A stretch of DNA of 35,894 bases from a virus: positions 1-35,894 of the IMG/VR virus record IMGVR_UViG_3300031553_000017; one strand, 5' to 3'. Position numbers and translations under genes: made by a program. Of the stretch, positions 1-5,384 are shown one piece after another. The notes under the pieces were generated by a model. It was given only the letters and a program-made list of their open reading frames with translations, was not told where the DNA came from and searched no databases. Position 1 is the first letter of the stretch. Each line of letters opens with the position of its first letter.

Positions 1-529
1 CATGTCCATCTGTCCTAGTGGCTAGGACAGTTTCCCCATCATCTGTCCTAGTAGGTAGGACAGATTCCCCATCTGTCCTAGTAGGTAGGACAGTTTCCCC
101 ATCGTCTGTCCTAGTGGCTAGGACAGTTTCCCCATCTGTCCTAGTAGGTAGGACAGTTTCCCCATCTGTCCTAGTGGCTAGGACAGTTTCCCCATCATCT
201 GTCCTAGTAGGTAGGACAGATTGCTCGTGCAGCATCCCGCGCCACCCGATCGGGATCGTGTACCTGGTCCGCGCTCGGTTTCGCCGGTCGCACTTCACGT
301 ACCCACCTGCCTCCAGCACGCGGATCGCCTCGACCACTGTCTGAGAGGCTGTGCCAGTCTCATACATGAGCGTTCTCACAGATGGATCGGCTACGCCGTC
401 AACGTCTGCATGTCGTGCTATCATCGTCAGTACGCCCCATGCGGAGAGCCCCATCCTCGCGGCGTGGCCCTCGTCGATCAGACGGTTGCTGAGCCGGAAC
501 CAGCCCCCCGTTCCAGTGTCCTCCGGCAC
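1..529 (-). CDS. winged-helix replication initiator-like protein, partial (runs off left edge)
   Basis: The minus-strand frame is open from a GTG at 527-529 to the window edge, giving 176 residues without a stop. An in-frame TAG lies just upstream, and GGGAG sits about 9 nt before the GTG. Residues about 1-95 read as a winged-helix DNA-binding domain: WFRLSNRLID, then LSAWGVLTMIARH, then a recognition-helix-like TASQTVVEAIRVLEAGGYV. From about residue 107 the protein turns into a repeat of VLxTRTD(D)GE(T/S), seven copies 10 or 11 residues apart. These copies are encoded by seven DNA palindromes. Phage initiators of the lambda O type have the same plan: an N-terminal winged helix, and origin iterons inside the gene. 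A RecT-like protein upstream in the operon and a DnaB-type helicase elsewhere in the window fit a replication role. A general HTH regulator with a disordered tail is the alternative. Confidence 0.75.
   Translation of the reverse strand, partial: MPEDTGTGGWFRLSNRLIDEGHAARMGLSAWGVLTMIARHADVDGVADPSVRTLMYETGTASQTVVEAIRVLEAGGYVKCDRRNRARTRYTIPIGWRGMLHEQSVLPTRTDDGETVLATRTDGETVLPTRTDGETVLATRTDDGETVLPTRTDGESVLPTRTDDGETVLATRTDGH
10..219. repeat. seven palindromic iterons, candidate replication origin
   Basis: Seven copies of a 21-bp palindrome start at 10, 43, 73, 106, 136, 166 and 199. Each has perfect 8-bp arms CTGTCCTA and TAGGACAG around a 5-bp centre that is either GTGGC (copies 1, 4, 6) or GTAGG (copies 2, 3, 5, 7). 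Copies are separated by 9 or 12 bp based on TTTCCCCAT, so the period is 30 or 33 bp. That is close to three helical turns and is always a multiple of three. The array lies inside the winged-helix gene. The arms are identical in all copies, including at synonymous codon positions, which suggests selection on the DNA or very recent duplication. It may continue past the left edge. Confidence 0.9.
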
Positions 530-638
530 CCACTAGACTCCCTTCGTCCCTCGGTTACTTCGGGCGATATCTCCAGGCCATGTCACAGTGATCAGAGCCG
601 CCGACCGGATTCTGGCCCGTGCAGCGCCAGCCTACCGG

Positions 639-815
639 CTACGCTTCGGAGTGGCCTGCTCCGCGCCCGCGATACCGCTGGTAATTTTCCTCAGCGCAGG
701 TGGCCCCGGGTGCGTACGCTCCCAATCGATACGTACGGTTGGCCCGACGAATCCATCCTGCGCCTATGGTGTCACACCACCACGCGGCGGCTCTGATCTC
801 GTCTATCGCACTCAT
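639..815 (-). CDS. small hypothetical protein, 58 aa
   Basis: ATG at 813-815 opens a 58-residue frame beginning MSAIDEIRAAAWWCDTIGAG and ending RGRGAGHSEA at a TAG. It fills the gap between the 113-aa gene and the winged-helix gene and is in the operon direction. GAGG lies only 2 nt before the ATG, so the ribosome binding site is poorly spaced. The frame continues for 27 more sense codons after the TAG, to a TAA at 555-557. That extension contains a CTGQN...DHC pair of cysteines and looks protein-like. The gene could therefore be one 86-aa protein interrupted by an amber codon, or two fragments. No family is recognised. Confidence 0.5.
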   Translation of the reverse strand: MSAIDEIRAAAWWCDTIGAGWIRRANRTYRLGAYAPGATCAEENYQRYRGRGAGHSEA

Positions 816-830
816 GTCCTCGCGCGATGT

Positions 831-896
831 GGGGCGCTGGGTACAGGCGCAAGGAGGACCGCCAGCCTGAGAGGAGGATCAGGCCCCCAGCGCCCC
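831..896 (-). ncRNA. compact three-way-junction RNA element with SD/anti-SD loops
   Basis: A perfect 11-bp outer stem (831-841 with 886-896, GGGGCGCTGGG on plus) closes two hairpins. One is 846-849/860-863 (GGCG/CGCC), and the other is 865-870/879-884 (GCCTGA/TCAGGC). Only 4, 1 and 1 unpaired bases join the three stems. On the minus strand, the direction of the operon, the loops read GTCCTCCTTG and TCCTCCTC and so contain anti-Shine-Dalgarno CCTCC. On plus they read as GGAGG. The element sits between two genes and ends 15 bases before the next start codon. The shape recalls phage C4-type antisense RNAs, but only in outline. No promoter or U-tract was found for it, so an mRNA leader element is equally possible. 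Confidence 0.5.
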
Positions 897-900
897 GAGT

Positions 901-1242
901 CTATGCTGACTCCTTTGGGGCAGTGGCCACACTATGCGGCCCCTGTGGTCCCGCCTCGTAGTGCCGGTTCAGATCGCGGCGGTGGTACTGGTTCAATTCC
1001 ATCAGCACCATATCGGCACGGTCCACCACTTCCTCAGCGAACGCGAGCACGTCCATGTCTTTGCTGCGCTCCGCCGATGCCAGTCCCTGAGCGATAGCTA
1101 TAGCGATCCTCTCCCGCCGTTGATGCCGCTCATAGAGGTACTGCGGTGCTATCGGCTTGCCCTGCGCCGGTGGCGACTCCGATGGTCGCGCCGTCGTCGG
1201 TGGATCATTATGTCCGTTTTTCTGCCTTGGGTTCTGCTTCAT
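901..1242 (-). CDS. hypothetical protein, 113 aa
   Basis: This starts at ATG 1240-1242, overlapping the TGA of the RecT-like gene as ATGA, with GAGGAGG upstream. The N-terminal 30 residues are rich in Pro, Asn, Lys and Ser and look disordered. The middle is helical and alanine-rich (RIAIAIAQGLASAERSKDMD). It ends at a TAG. No family is recognised. Tight coupling to the annealing protein makes a role in replication or recombination plausible, but this is context only. Confidence 0.7.
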   Translation of the reverse strand: MKQNPRQKNGHNDPPTTARPSESPPAQGKPIAPQYLYERHQRRERIAIAIAQGLASAERSKDMDVLAFAEEVVDRADMVLMELNQYHRRDLNRHYEAGPQGPHSVATAPKESA

Positions 1243-2021
1243 GATTTCGCGACCTCCTCTTGTGTCTCCTGGTCCGCTTGCTTCATGTCGACCATCCTGT
1301 TCAGGTCGTCGAGCATCGTCTGTAGCTGCTCGGTCGTTAGCGCCTTCGGCTCGCTCTCCGGGTACATCTCGGCCACGTAGTCCCGCACGTCATCATCGTC
1401 CCAACCGAGCGCGGTGCGTGCGGCGTGGATGGCCTCGTTAAGCTCTTCCGTCTGATCTGGTTCCTCGGGCGGCTCTAGTTCGCCCGGTGTATTGACGCTA
1501 TCCGGTGGTATCTCCGGCAGGGGTTCGATCTGCGCGCCCGGAATGGTCTCGGTTTCCGTTTCGTCCAGCATGCCGAGCCCAGCAAGCGATAGAGTCGCAC
1601 GTCGCTTGGCCTTAGTCTCGGCCTTCATCATCGCGTTCGCCAGGGCTTCTCCTTGCTGACCTCCAACCATGACCGCACCGATGCTCTCCTCGCTGCGGCC
1701 CTGGCGGTCGGTCACACGAGCGACGACGATGTAGATATTGCCCTCTCGCCGGCGATCAACGATCTGCGTACTCGCATGATGCAGTTTGCGGAGCTGATCC
1801 GTCGCGTCGCGCTTGGCGTACAGGATCACCTTCCCATCGCGCTGCTTCAGGAACATGAGCGGATGCGTGAGCGGATTCAGCCCAACCGACCGGCATGTGC
1901 CTACGTAGTACTCCACCTTCTGCCGATCCGTAAGGCCGGACAAATCACCATCGACGAGCTTCACGAGCGTCGCCGTATCAAGCGACTGGGCTTCTGTCAG
2001 CCCCTTCTCATTCTCCGCCAT
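1239..2021 (-). CDS. RecT-like single-strand annealing protein (putative)
   Basis: This is a 260-aa protein with a strong site (GAGAGGAGGTC) before ATG 2021. Residues about 35-155 carry a pattern typical of RecT/Bet-type phage annealing proteins: a CRSVGLNPLTHPLMFL segment, then LYAKRDATDQLRKLH, and a C-terminal block ETKAKRRATLSLAGLGMLDE. Such proteins coat single-stranded DNA and anneal complementary strands in phage recombination and replication. The C-terminal third (from about 165) is acidic and proline-rich, probably a linker, ending in a small helical part. No exonuclease partner is visible in the window. The family call rests on pattern memory. The gene is certain, the subfamily is not. 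Confidence 0.65.
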   Translation of the reverse strand: MAENEKGLTEAQSLDTATLVKLVDGDLSGLTDRQKVEYYVGTCRSVGLNPLTHPLMFLKQRDGKVILYAKRDATDQLRKLHHASTQIVDRRREGNIYIVVARVTDRQGRSEESIGAVMVGGQQGEALANAMMKAETKAKRRATLSLAGLGMLDETETETIPGAQIEPLPEIPPDSVNTPGELEPPEEPDQTEELNEAIHAARTALGWDDDDVRDYVAEMYPESEPKALTTEQLQTMLDDLNRMVDMKQADQETQEEVAKS

Positions 2022-2367
2022 CGTCCGTGACCTCCTCTCCGAGCCCGAGCTTTAGCGCCAGGTAACGGCGCGCCTCGTCGTGCGCCGCCTCAGTCGAGCC
2101 GACAATCGCGATCCACTGACCAGCGTATGGCGGCTGTTCGTTCCTGTACACAGTGATCAGCATGAGTCGCGGCCCAAGGTCTGATATAAGACCACGTTCG
2201 TATTCTCGTCGCCGAGATTCATCTGGGGATCCGCAGCAGGCATAGTCCTCCAGCTTGTATGCCCTGATCGGCGGCAGCCCTGGTCGGGCCTCTACTTCGG
2301 TTTGGCGCGACATCTCTGCGTGCATCTCCCGCATCCGCGGCGTCATCTGCTCTGTCTGTTCGCTCAT
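2008..2367 (-). CDS. hypothetical protein, 119 aa
   Basis: This starts at ATG 2367, overlapping the previous stop by ATGA, and its own end overlaps the next gene's start region by 14 nt. The first 30 residues are methionine- and glutamine-rich and likely flexible. The rest is a mixed alpha/beta domain with two adjacent cysteines (YACCGSPDES). No family is recognised. Its position in the chain just before the RecT-like protein suggests an early accessory role. Confidence 0.75.
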   Translation of the reverse strand: MSEQTEQMTPRMREMHAEMSRQTEVEARPGLPPIRAYKLEDYACCGSPDESRRREYERGLISDLGPRLMLITVYRNEQPPYAGQWIAIVGSTEAAHDEARRYLALKLGLGEEVTDDGGE

Positions 2368-2606
2368 AGCACCACTCCTCGCTGCTCGTTCGCCCGGCGC
2401 TTGCGGGCACGGTCGTACTCGTCGAGCGCGCGATGACTCGCGTCTGCACGTAGACCGTAGGTCCCGCCCATGTCCGGGTCCGGCGACCCGTCGGCCTTGA
2501 GCCGCCCGCCGAAGTAGGTGCTGTCCTCAGCGTAGCAGTAGACACCGAAGCACTCCGGCTCCAGACGGGCCAGGATGCGATGCTGCCCCTTTTTCAGCCG
2601 TTTCAT
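2364..2606 (-). CDS. hypothetical protein, 80 aa
   Basis: This is a small basic protein beginning MKRLKKGQHRILARLEPECF, linked to its neighbours by 4-nt stop/start overlaps on both sides (2603-2606 and 2364-2367). It contains a glycine-rich stretch (YFGGRLKADG) and a basic C-terminal helix. No family is recognised. Confidence 0.7.
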   Translation of the reverse strand: MKRLKKGQHRILARLEPECFGVYCYAEDSTYFGGRLKADGSPDPDMGGTYGLRADASHRALDEYDRARKRRANEQRGVVL

Positions 2607-2947
2607 GGCGCGCTCCCCACCTTCGACAGGCCGACCGTCGGCTCCACGTCAATGGGACACGGCACCTCCGCAGCGTGCTCCTGGCGATCCGGGGCGACGA
2701 CCATCGTGAGGGCGAAGTGACTCTCGCCGACACGAGCACCGAGGTTGTAGAGTGCCTGCGCGTGCGACTGCTCGTACGTCGCCGGTGCCTCATTCGACGG
2801 CTTGCCGAGCCACTGCGCGCGCGCCTGTTCCCATCCGTGCCGGTAGCCACGCGCGACAGTCTCGCGCTGACCGTACGGTAGCGCACGAGTGATGCTGCTG
2901 AACCGGCTTCGCAGGCGTGCGAGTGCGGCCCAATCAGTGGTTGCCAT
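2603..2947 (-). CDS. hypothetical protein, 114 aa
   Basis: The chosen start is ATG 2947 (MATTDWAALARLRSRFSSIT), preceded by GAGAGGATACACGC. The frame extends upstream to 3100, but that part is arginine-rich and overlaps the previous gene, so it is rejected. The N-terminal 60 residues look helical. A segment YEQSHAQALYNLGARVGESH is followed by a beta-like region. No family is recognised. Confidence 0.7.
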   Translation of the reverse strand: MATTDWAALARLRSRFSSITRALPYGQRETVARGYRHGWEQARAQWLGKPSNEAPATYEQSHAQALYNLGARVGESHFALTMVVAPDRQEHAAEVPCPIDVEPTVGLSKVGSAP

Positions 2948-2961
2948 GCGTGTATCCTCTC

Positions 2962-3402
2962 TCAGGCGATGCGCTGGTAGCCCTCGATCATCTGCTCGTT
3001 CATCAGGCACTCCGCGGCCTCGTCCTGCTCCGCGTCGCGCCACTCGTCCACGTCGTGCTCGTACCAGGCGATCATGCACTCCGCGTGGCGGTGCAGCCAC
3101 TCACGCGTCGCCTGTGGACCCGTGACGAGTTGCGCGCTCAGGTAGTTGTACGTCTTCTGCCGGAGCACGAGCGCGAATCCCCGACCGAGCTCGATGATTT
3201 CCACGTACGCGTCTACCTCGTCGCTGCGCACCGTCTCCAGCACGTTGCGGGGCCGCTTGTCGAGTCGGGCAAGCTGCTGGGCACTCATCGGTTCGTAATC
3301 GGGCAAATCGTGCAGCGAGATACCGGCGTAGGGCGCCTGGCCCTCGCGTGCTCGGCGCGGTGCCCTCTCGATGGATGGCACGGGGGCTCCCCAGTAGTTC
3401 AT
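2962..3402 (-). CDS. hypothetical protein, 146 aa
   Basis: The chosen start is ATG 3402 (MNYWGAPVPSIERAPRRARE), in ATGA overlap with the upstream stop and with GAGGGGG before it. The upstream extension to 3513 lies inside the neighbouring gene and is not used. After a flexible N-terminus, residues about 60-146 form a likely helical domain with an acidic stretch (WYEHDVDEWRDAEQDEAAE). No family is recognised. Confidence 0.7.
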   Translation of the reverse strand: MNYWGAPVPSIERAPRRAREGQAPYAGISLHDLPDYEPMSAQQLARLDKRPRNVLETVRSDEVDAYVEIIELGRGFALVLRQKTYNYLSAQLVTGPQATREWLHRHAECMIAWYEHDVDEWRDAEQDEAAECLMNEQMIEGYQRIA

Positions 3403-3782
3403 CGGTCGGCCCCCTCTGCCAGCGTCCGAGCCGCCTCGTGGAGACGGGTCCTCTGACGGGCTCGCTCCATCCCCTGCCGACGAACGGATTGGATTTCGTT
3501 TGTGGCCGTCCATACGTAGCTATCCAGTGACCCCCATCCAGAACCTCCAGGCAGTTTGTGCCATAGTACTGCCCAGATGCCATCTGATGCGGCACAGTAT
3601 CGGTGGCCCTTGGTGGTGAATCGGCGGACGTGGATACCGTCCTGGTCGATGGCTGCAACAGTGTACGCGTGGGGCAACGGGCAGATGTGCGCCTCGATCA
3701 GTCGGTCAATGCACTCACTGCCGCTGGGGCGAGAGCTCTCGGCGAGCTCGAAGGTGGGGCGAGGTGCCTGTGGATCGCTCAC
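3399..3782 (-). CDS. hypothetical protein, 127 aa, under RNA-level control (putative)
   Basis: The start is GTG 3780-3782 with AAGGAGG six nt upstream, giving MSDPQAPRPTFELAESSRPS. An ATG at 3803 would lie upstream of this strong site and is less likely. The protein has a compact middle region with H, C and W residues (GHRYCAASDGIWAVLWHKLP) and a basic helical C-terminus. No family is recognised. The site is unusual. It is flanked by a 10-bp inverted repeat that could hide it, and an 11-nt perfect complement lies in the loop of a predicted plus-strand RNA at 3853-3935. Its own translation is therefore probably regulated. Confidence 0.7.
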   Translation of the reverse strand: MSDPQAPRPTFELAESSRPSGSECIDRLIEAHICPLPHAYTVAAIDQDGIHVRRFTTKGHRYCAASDGIWAVLWHKLPGGSGWGSLDSYVWTATNEIQSVRRQGMERARQRTRLHEAARTLAEGADR

Positions 3783-3814
3783 GATAGTCCTCCTTGCTGT
3801 CACGAGGACTATCG
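3782..3814 (-). promoter_or_regulatory. inverted repeat overlapping the RBS of the 127-aa gene
   Basis: CGATAGTCCT (3805-3814 as read on minus) and AGGACTATCG (3782-3791 on minus) are perfect 10-bp partners 13 nt apart. The downstream arm covers part of the Shine-Dalgarno sequence and reaches the first base after it up to the GTG. Folding in mRNA would partly sequester the ribosome binding site. Confidence 0.6.
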
Positions 3815-3817
3815 CGC

Positions 3818-3846
3818 TTGCCCGGCTGAGGATGGGAGTGTATATT
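3818..3846 (+). promoter_or_regulatory. plus-strand sigma-70-like promoter
   Basis: TTGCCC at 3818-3823 and TATATT at 3841-3846 are 17 bp apart. The same -35 variant TTGCCC occurs in the minus-strand promoter at 4737-4765. Expected transcription start is about 3853, just ahead of a hairpin and terminator. Confidence 0.5.
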
Positions 3847-3852
3847 CAGAGC

Positions 3853-3935
3853 ACCACTCCCGCAAGCGATGGTCTGATAGTCCTCCGTTTGCGGTTCGGG
3901 CCCGGCGGCTGTAGACGCGTTGCCGGGCCTTTTTC
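3853..3935 (+). ncRNA. candidate antisense small RNA, about 83 nt
   Basis: Downstream of the plus-strand promoter the RNA would fold into a hairpin, CCGCAA (3860-3865) with TTGCGG (3889-3894), and then a terminator hairpin. The 23-nt loop holds GATAGTCCTCC (3876-3886). This is the exact complement of GGAGGACTATC, the Shine-Dalgarno region of the GTG-start gene at 3782. A trans- or cis-acting block of translation is the natural reading. No protein-coding gene fits this strand here. The prediction is from sequence pattern alone. Confidence 0.5.
3898..3934 (+). terminator. rho-independent terminator, plus strand
   Basis: GGCCCGGC (3899-3906) pairs with GCCGGGCC (3922-3929), followed by TTTTT (3930-3934). 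The T-run is on the plus strand only, opposite to every gene nearby, which argues for a short plus-strand transcript ending here. Confidence 0.7.
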
Positions 3936-4020
3936 TGTGCTGTCTCCTCTCTACCTCCTATCAGTGTGTTCAAGCTGTCAGAATGACGCTTATCGGCACC
4001 CGCTGGCACCTAATCGGCAG

Positions 4021-4224
4021 CTATCCATCTGTGCCACTGGACGTTGCGCCGTCCGGGCGGGGAGCAAACGGCTCACCGCGTTCCCGCTCCAGGCGGGCTA
4101 TGAGTTCCCGCAGCGCCTGCTCCACCAGGCCCGAGATCGTCGGGCGACCTGGCAGACCATGTGCTGCATCGCGTGTACGCTCCAAAATCTGATCATCGAG
4201 CGTCCAACTGACTCGTTTGCGCAT
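4021..4224 (-). CDS. ribbon-helix-helix DNA-binding protein, 67 aa
   Basis: The start is ATG 4224 with GGGAG 6-7 nt upstream. An upstream in-frame ATG at 4275 lies in the -35 box and is rejected. The sequence MRKRVSWTLDDQILERTRDA followed by GRPTISGLVEQALRELIARL is a typical RHH (CopG/Arc-like) fold: a basic beta strand, then two helices with a turn at Pro-Thr-Ile-Ser. Such dimers bind operators and repress transcription. It has its own strong promoter (4247-4275) and an inverted repeat upstream that could be its operator. It likely controls the left-end early genes. Target assignment is inference. Confidence 0.8.
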   Translation of the reverse strand: MRKRVSWTLDDQILERTRDAAHGLPGRPTISGLVEQALRELIARLERERGEPFAPRPDGATSSGTDG

Positions 4225-4246
4225 CCTTGACTCCCGTGTGTATCGT

Positions 4247-4275
4247 AGTATACGCGCCTGTGTGTCTATTGTCAA
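4247..4275 (-). promoter_or_regulatory. consensus sigma-70 promoter for the RHH operon
   Basis: TTGACA (4270-4275 on minus) and TATACT (4247-4252) are 17 bp apart: a perfect -35 box and a 5 of 6 match at -10. Transcription should begin near 4240 and run left through the RHH gene and the small early genes towards the RecT-like and winged-helix genes. Confidence 0.85.
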
Positions 4276-4281
4276 GACTTG

Positions 4282-4320
4282 CGCTGCGTTTTTCTGCTAC
4301 ATTTTCTCAGAAAAACAGCG
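4282..4320. repeat. imperfect inverted repeat upstream of the RHH promoter
   Basis: CGCTGCGTTTTTCTG (4282-4296) pairs with CAGAAAAACAGCG (4308-4320), with two extra bases in the left arm and an 11-nt loop. It overlaps the stop of the collagen-like lipoprotein gene and lies 7 bp upstream of the -35 box. It could be a 3' processing hairpin or an operator. There is no T-run after it on minus, so it is not a classic terminator. Confidence 0.6.
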
Positions 4321-4702
4321 TCAGCCGATATCGACGATACTCGTGACGTGGATGCTGGAACTCGAACGAGACGACCATGGATGCAGAGAACGACTCGCAG
4401 CCCATTTCGATGCCGGCTATCTGCCAAGCTGGTACCCAGAGGCTATCGCTCGTCATCAACCATAGATCGCTGGCGACGATCTGGCTGCACCCATGATCCG
4501 GTACCTCGATGGTTGCGCCGTATCGAGATTGCACCAAACTGGTCGCGTACACGCCACCGCGGAATACCATTGAATCGGCCAGCGCAGTCTGACCCGGGGG
4601 CCCCTTCGCCCCAGCTGGTCCCATTGGCCCCTCGCACCCAACGAGGCAGGCCTTGACAACGAGCAGACCGATAACTGGGATTATGACAGGTCGCCAGCGC
4701 AT
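4307..4702 (-). CDS. lipoprotein with short collagen-like repeat, 131 aa
   Basis: The start is ATG 4702, after GAGAGGAGGAC. The N-terminus (MRWRPVIIPVIGLLVVKACL) is a hydrophobic signal with a lipobox L-V-G-C, placing the lipidated cysteine at residue 23. It is followed directly by Gly-X-Y triplets (GPMGPAGAKGPPG), a collagen-like stretch of four repeats, then a beta-rich domain with four more cysteines or aromatic clusters. It probably sits on the host membrane. It has its own promoter and lies next to the lysis genes, as cell-surface or superinfection-exclusion genes sometimes do. Function is not known. Confidence 0.7.
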   Translation of the reverse strand: MRWRPVIIPVIGLLVVKACLVGCEGPMGPAGAKGPPGQTALADSMVFRGGVYATSLVQSRYGATIEVPDHGCSQIVASDLWLMTSDSLWVPAWQIAGIEMGCESFSASMVVSFEFQHPRHEYRRYRLTLFF

Positions 4703-4736
4703 AGCGTCCTCCTCTCGGTGCAGGCACACGCTATGC

Positions 4737-4765
4737 AGTATACGGCGGTGGAAGCAAGCGGGCAA
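4737..4765 (-). promoter_or_regulatory. sigma-70-like promoter for the collagen-like lipoprotein
   Basis: TTGCCC (4760-4765 on minus) and TATACT (4737-4742) are separated by 17 bp. The start would be near 4730, giving a leader of under 30 nt to the ATG at 4702. It lies between the end of the endolysin gene and the lipoprotein. Confidence 0.7.
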
Positions 4766-4776
4766 CTGTCAGATCA

Positions 4777-5382
4777 TCACAGAGAGTCCAGGGAAGCCGT
4801 CACAGCTTCTCGGGGTGCTCCATCAATGATCCGGTAGTACCGCCAGGCTCCGACGCCCTCTACGGACCTCGGAGAACGCGTGCGGGAAAGCTCCAGCGAG
4901 AAGGTCGAGCGGAAGAATGGCTCCGCCTTGAACTCGCCGGGCCACGACACGTGTATCCACTGCGCGGTGCCGTACCGCTCGTAGATGATCTCACGGCATG
5001 GGTAGGACCACGCGCCGCCCTCCTGCATCTGCGCGAAGAGCATGAACAGGCCCGTCGTGTCCTCCGCCTTACGCGCGTGCAGATCACAGGCCCCGTGCGC
5101 CCAGGGGTTGAGCGCGAGGAGCGTGTGGTCGGAGCCCGTGAAACTCTTGGCTTGCTGGACGCCCTGCGCGTCTCGCCACCCACGGTTCTGCCACTCTCCG
5201 ACGTTGACCATCAAGGGCTGATCCCACACCCGCCGCAGCATGTCGAGCACCGAGAGGCACGTCATGCGCGCCAGGTAGAGCTCGGCTGCGGGCACGCTGT
5301 CACGCGATTCGATCAGGCGGACTGGAAAGAGTTCCCGCACGGTGAAGTACCGCGACAGTGACGCGCTGGGGTGCACTATCAT
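4777..5382 (-). CDS. M15-type peptidoglycan peptidase (endolysin), putative
   Basis: This is a 201-aa protein; ATG 5382 follows GGGGAGGATAG. It opens with SRYFTVRELFP, a start common in phage M15A peptidases, then a helical block LSVLDMLRRVWDQPLMVNVG. Candidate zinc ligands are H86 (in TGSDH), D100 (in HGACDLH) and H144 (in QWIHVSW), in the order of the SxH...D...H pattern of M15 enzymes, which cut peptide bonds in peptidoglycan. The segment between the first two ligands is longer than usual, with an extra His at 96. It lies directly after a holin-like gene, so host lysis is the expected role. There is no signal peptide, so it would rely on the holin. Confidence 0.7.
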   Translation of the reverse strand: MIVHPSASLSRYFTVRELFPVRLIESRDSVPAAELYLARMTCLSVLDMLRRVWDQPLMVNVGEWQNRGWRDAQGVQQAKSFTGSDHTLLALNPWAHGACDLHARKAEDTTGLFMLFAQMQEGGAWSYPCREIIYERYGTAQWIHVSWPGEFKAEPFFRSTFSLELSRTRSPRSVEGVGAWRYYRIIDGAPREAVTASLDSL

Positions 5383-5384
5383 AG

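Noticed and set aside
10-219. CRISPR array
   Set aside because: Spacers are 9 or 12 bp and nearly identical, and the repeats are in frame in a gene, so this is not a CRISPR array.
18-344. Plus-strand 108-aa repeat protein frame across the 30/33-bp repeats
   Set aside because: The repeat period keeps several frames open. The minus-strand frame continues into a sensible winged-helix domain and a good start, and the plus-strand one does not.
3101-3658. 185-aa minus-strand frame
   Set aside because: It overlaps two better-supported genes in another frame, is arginine- and proline-rich, and has no start signal.
3809-4009. 66-aa minus-strand frame between the RHH and 127-aa genes
   Set aside because: Low-complexity basic text with no ribosome binding site. 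It lies across the predicted plus-strand terminator and hairpin.
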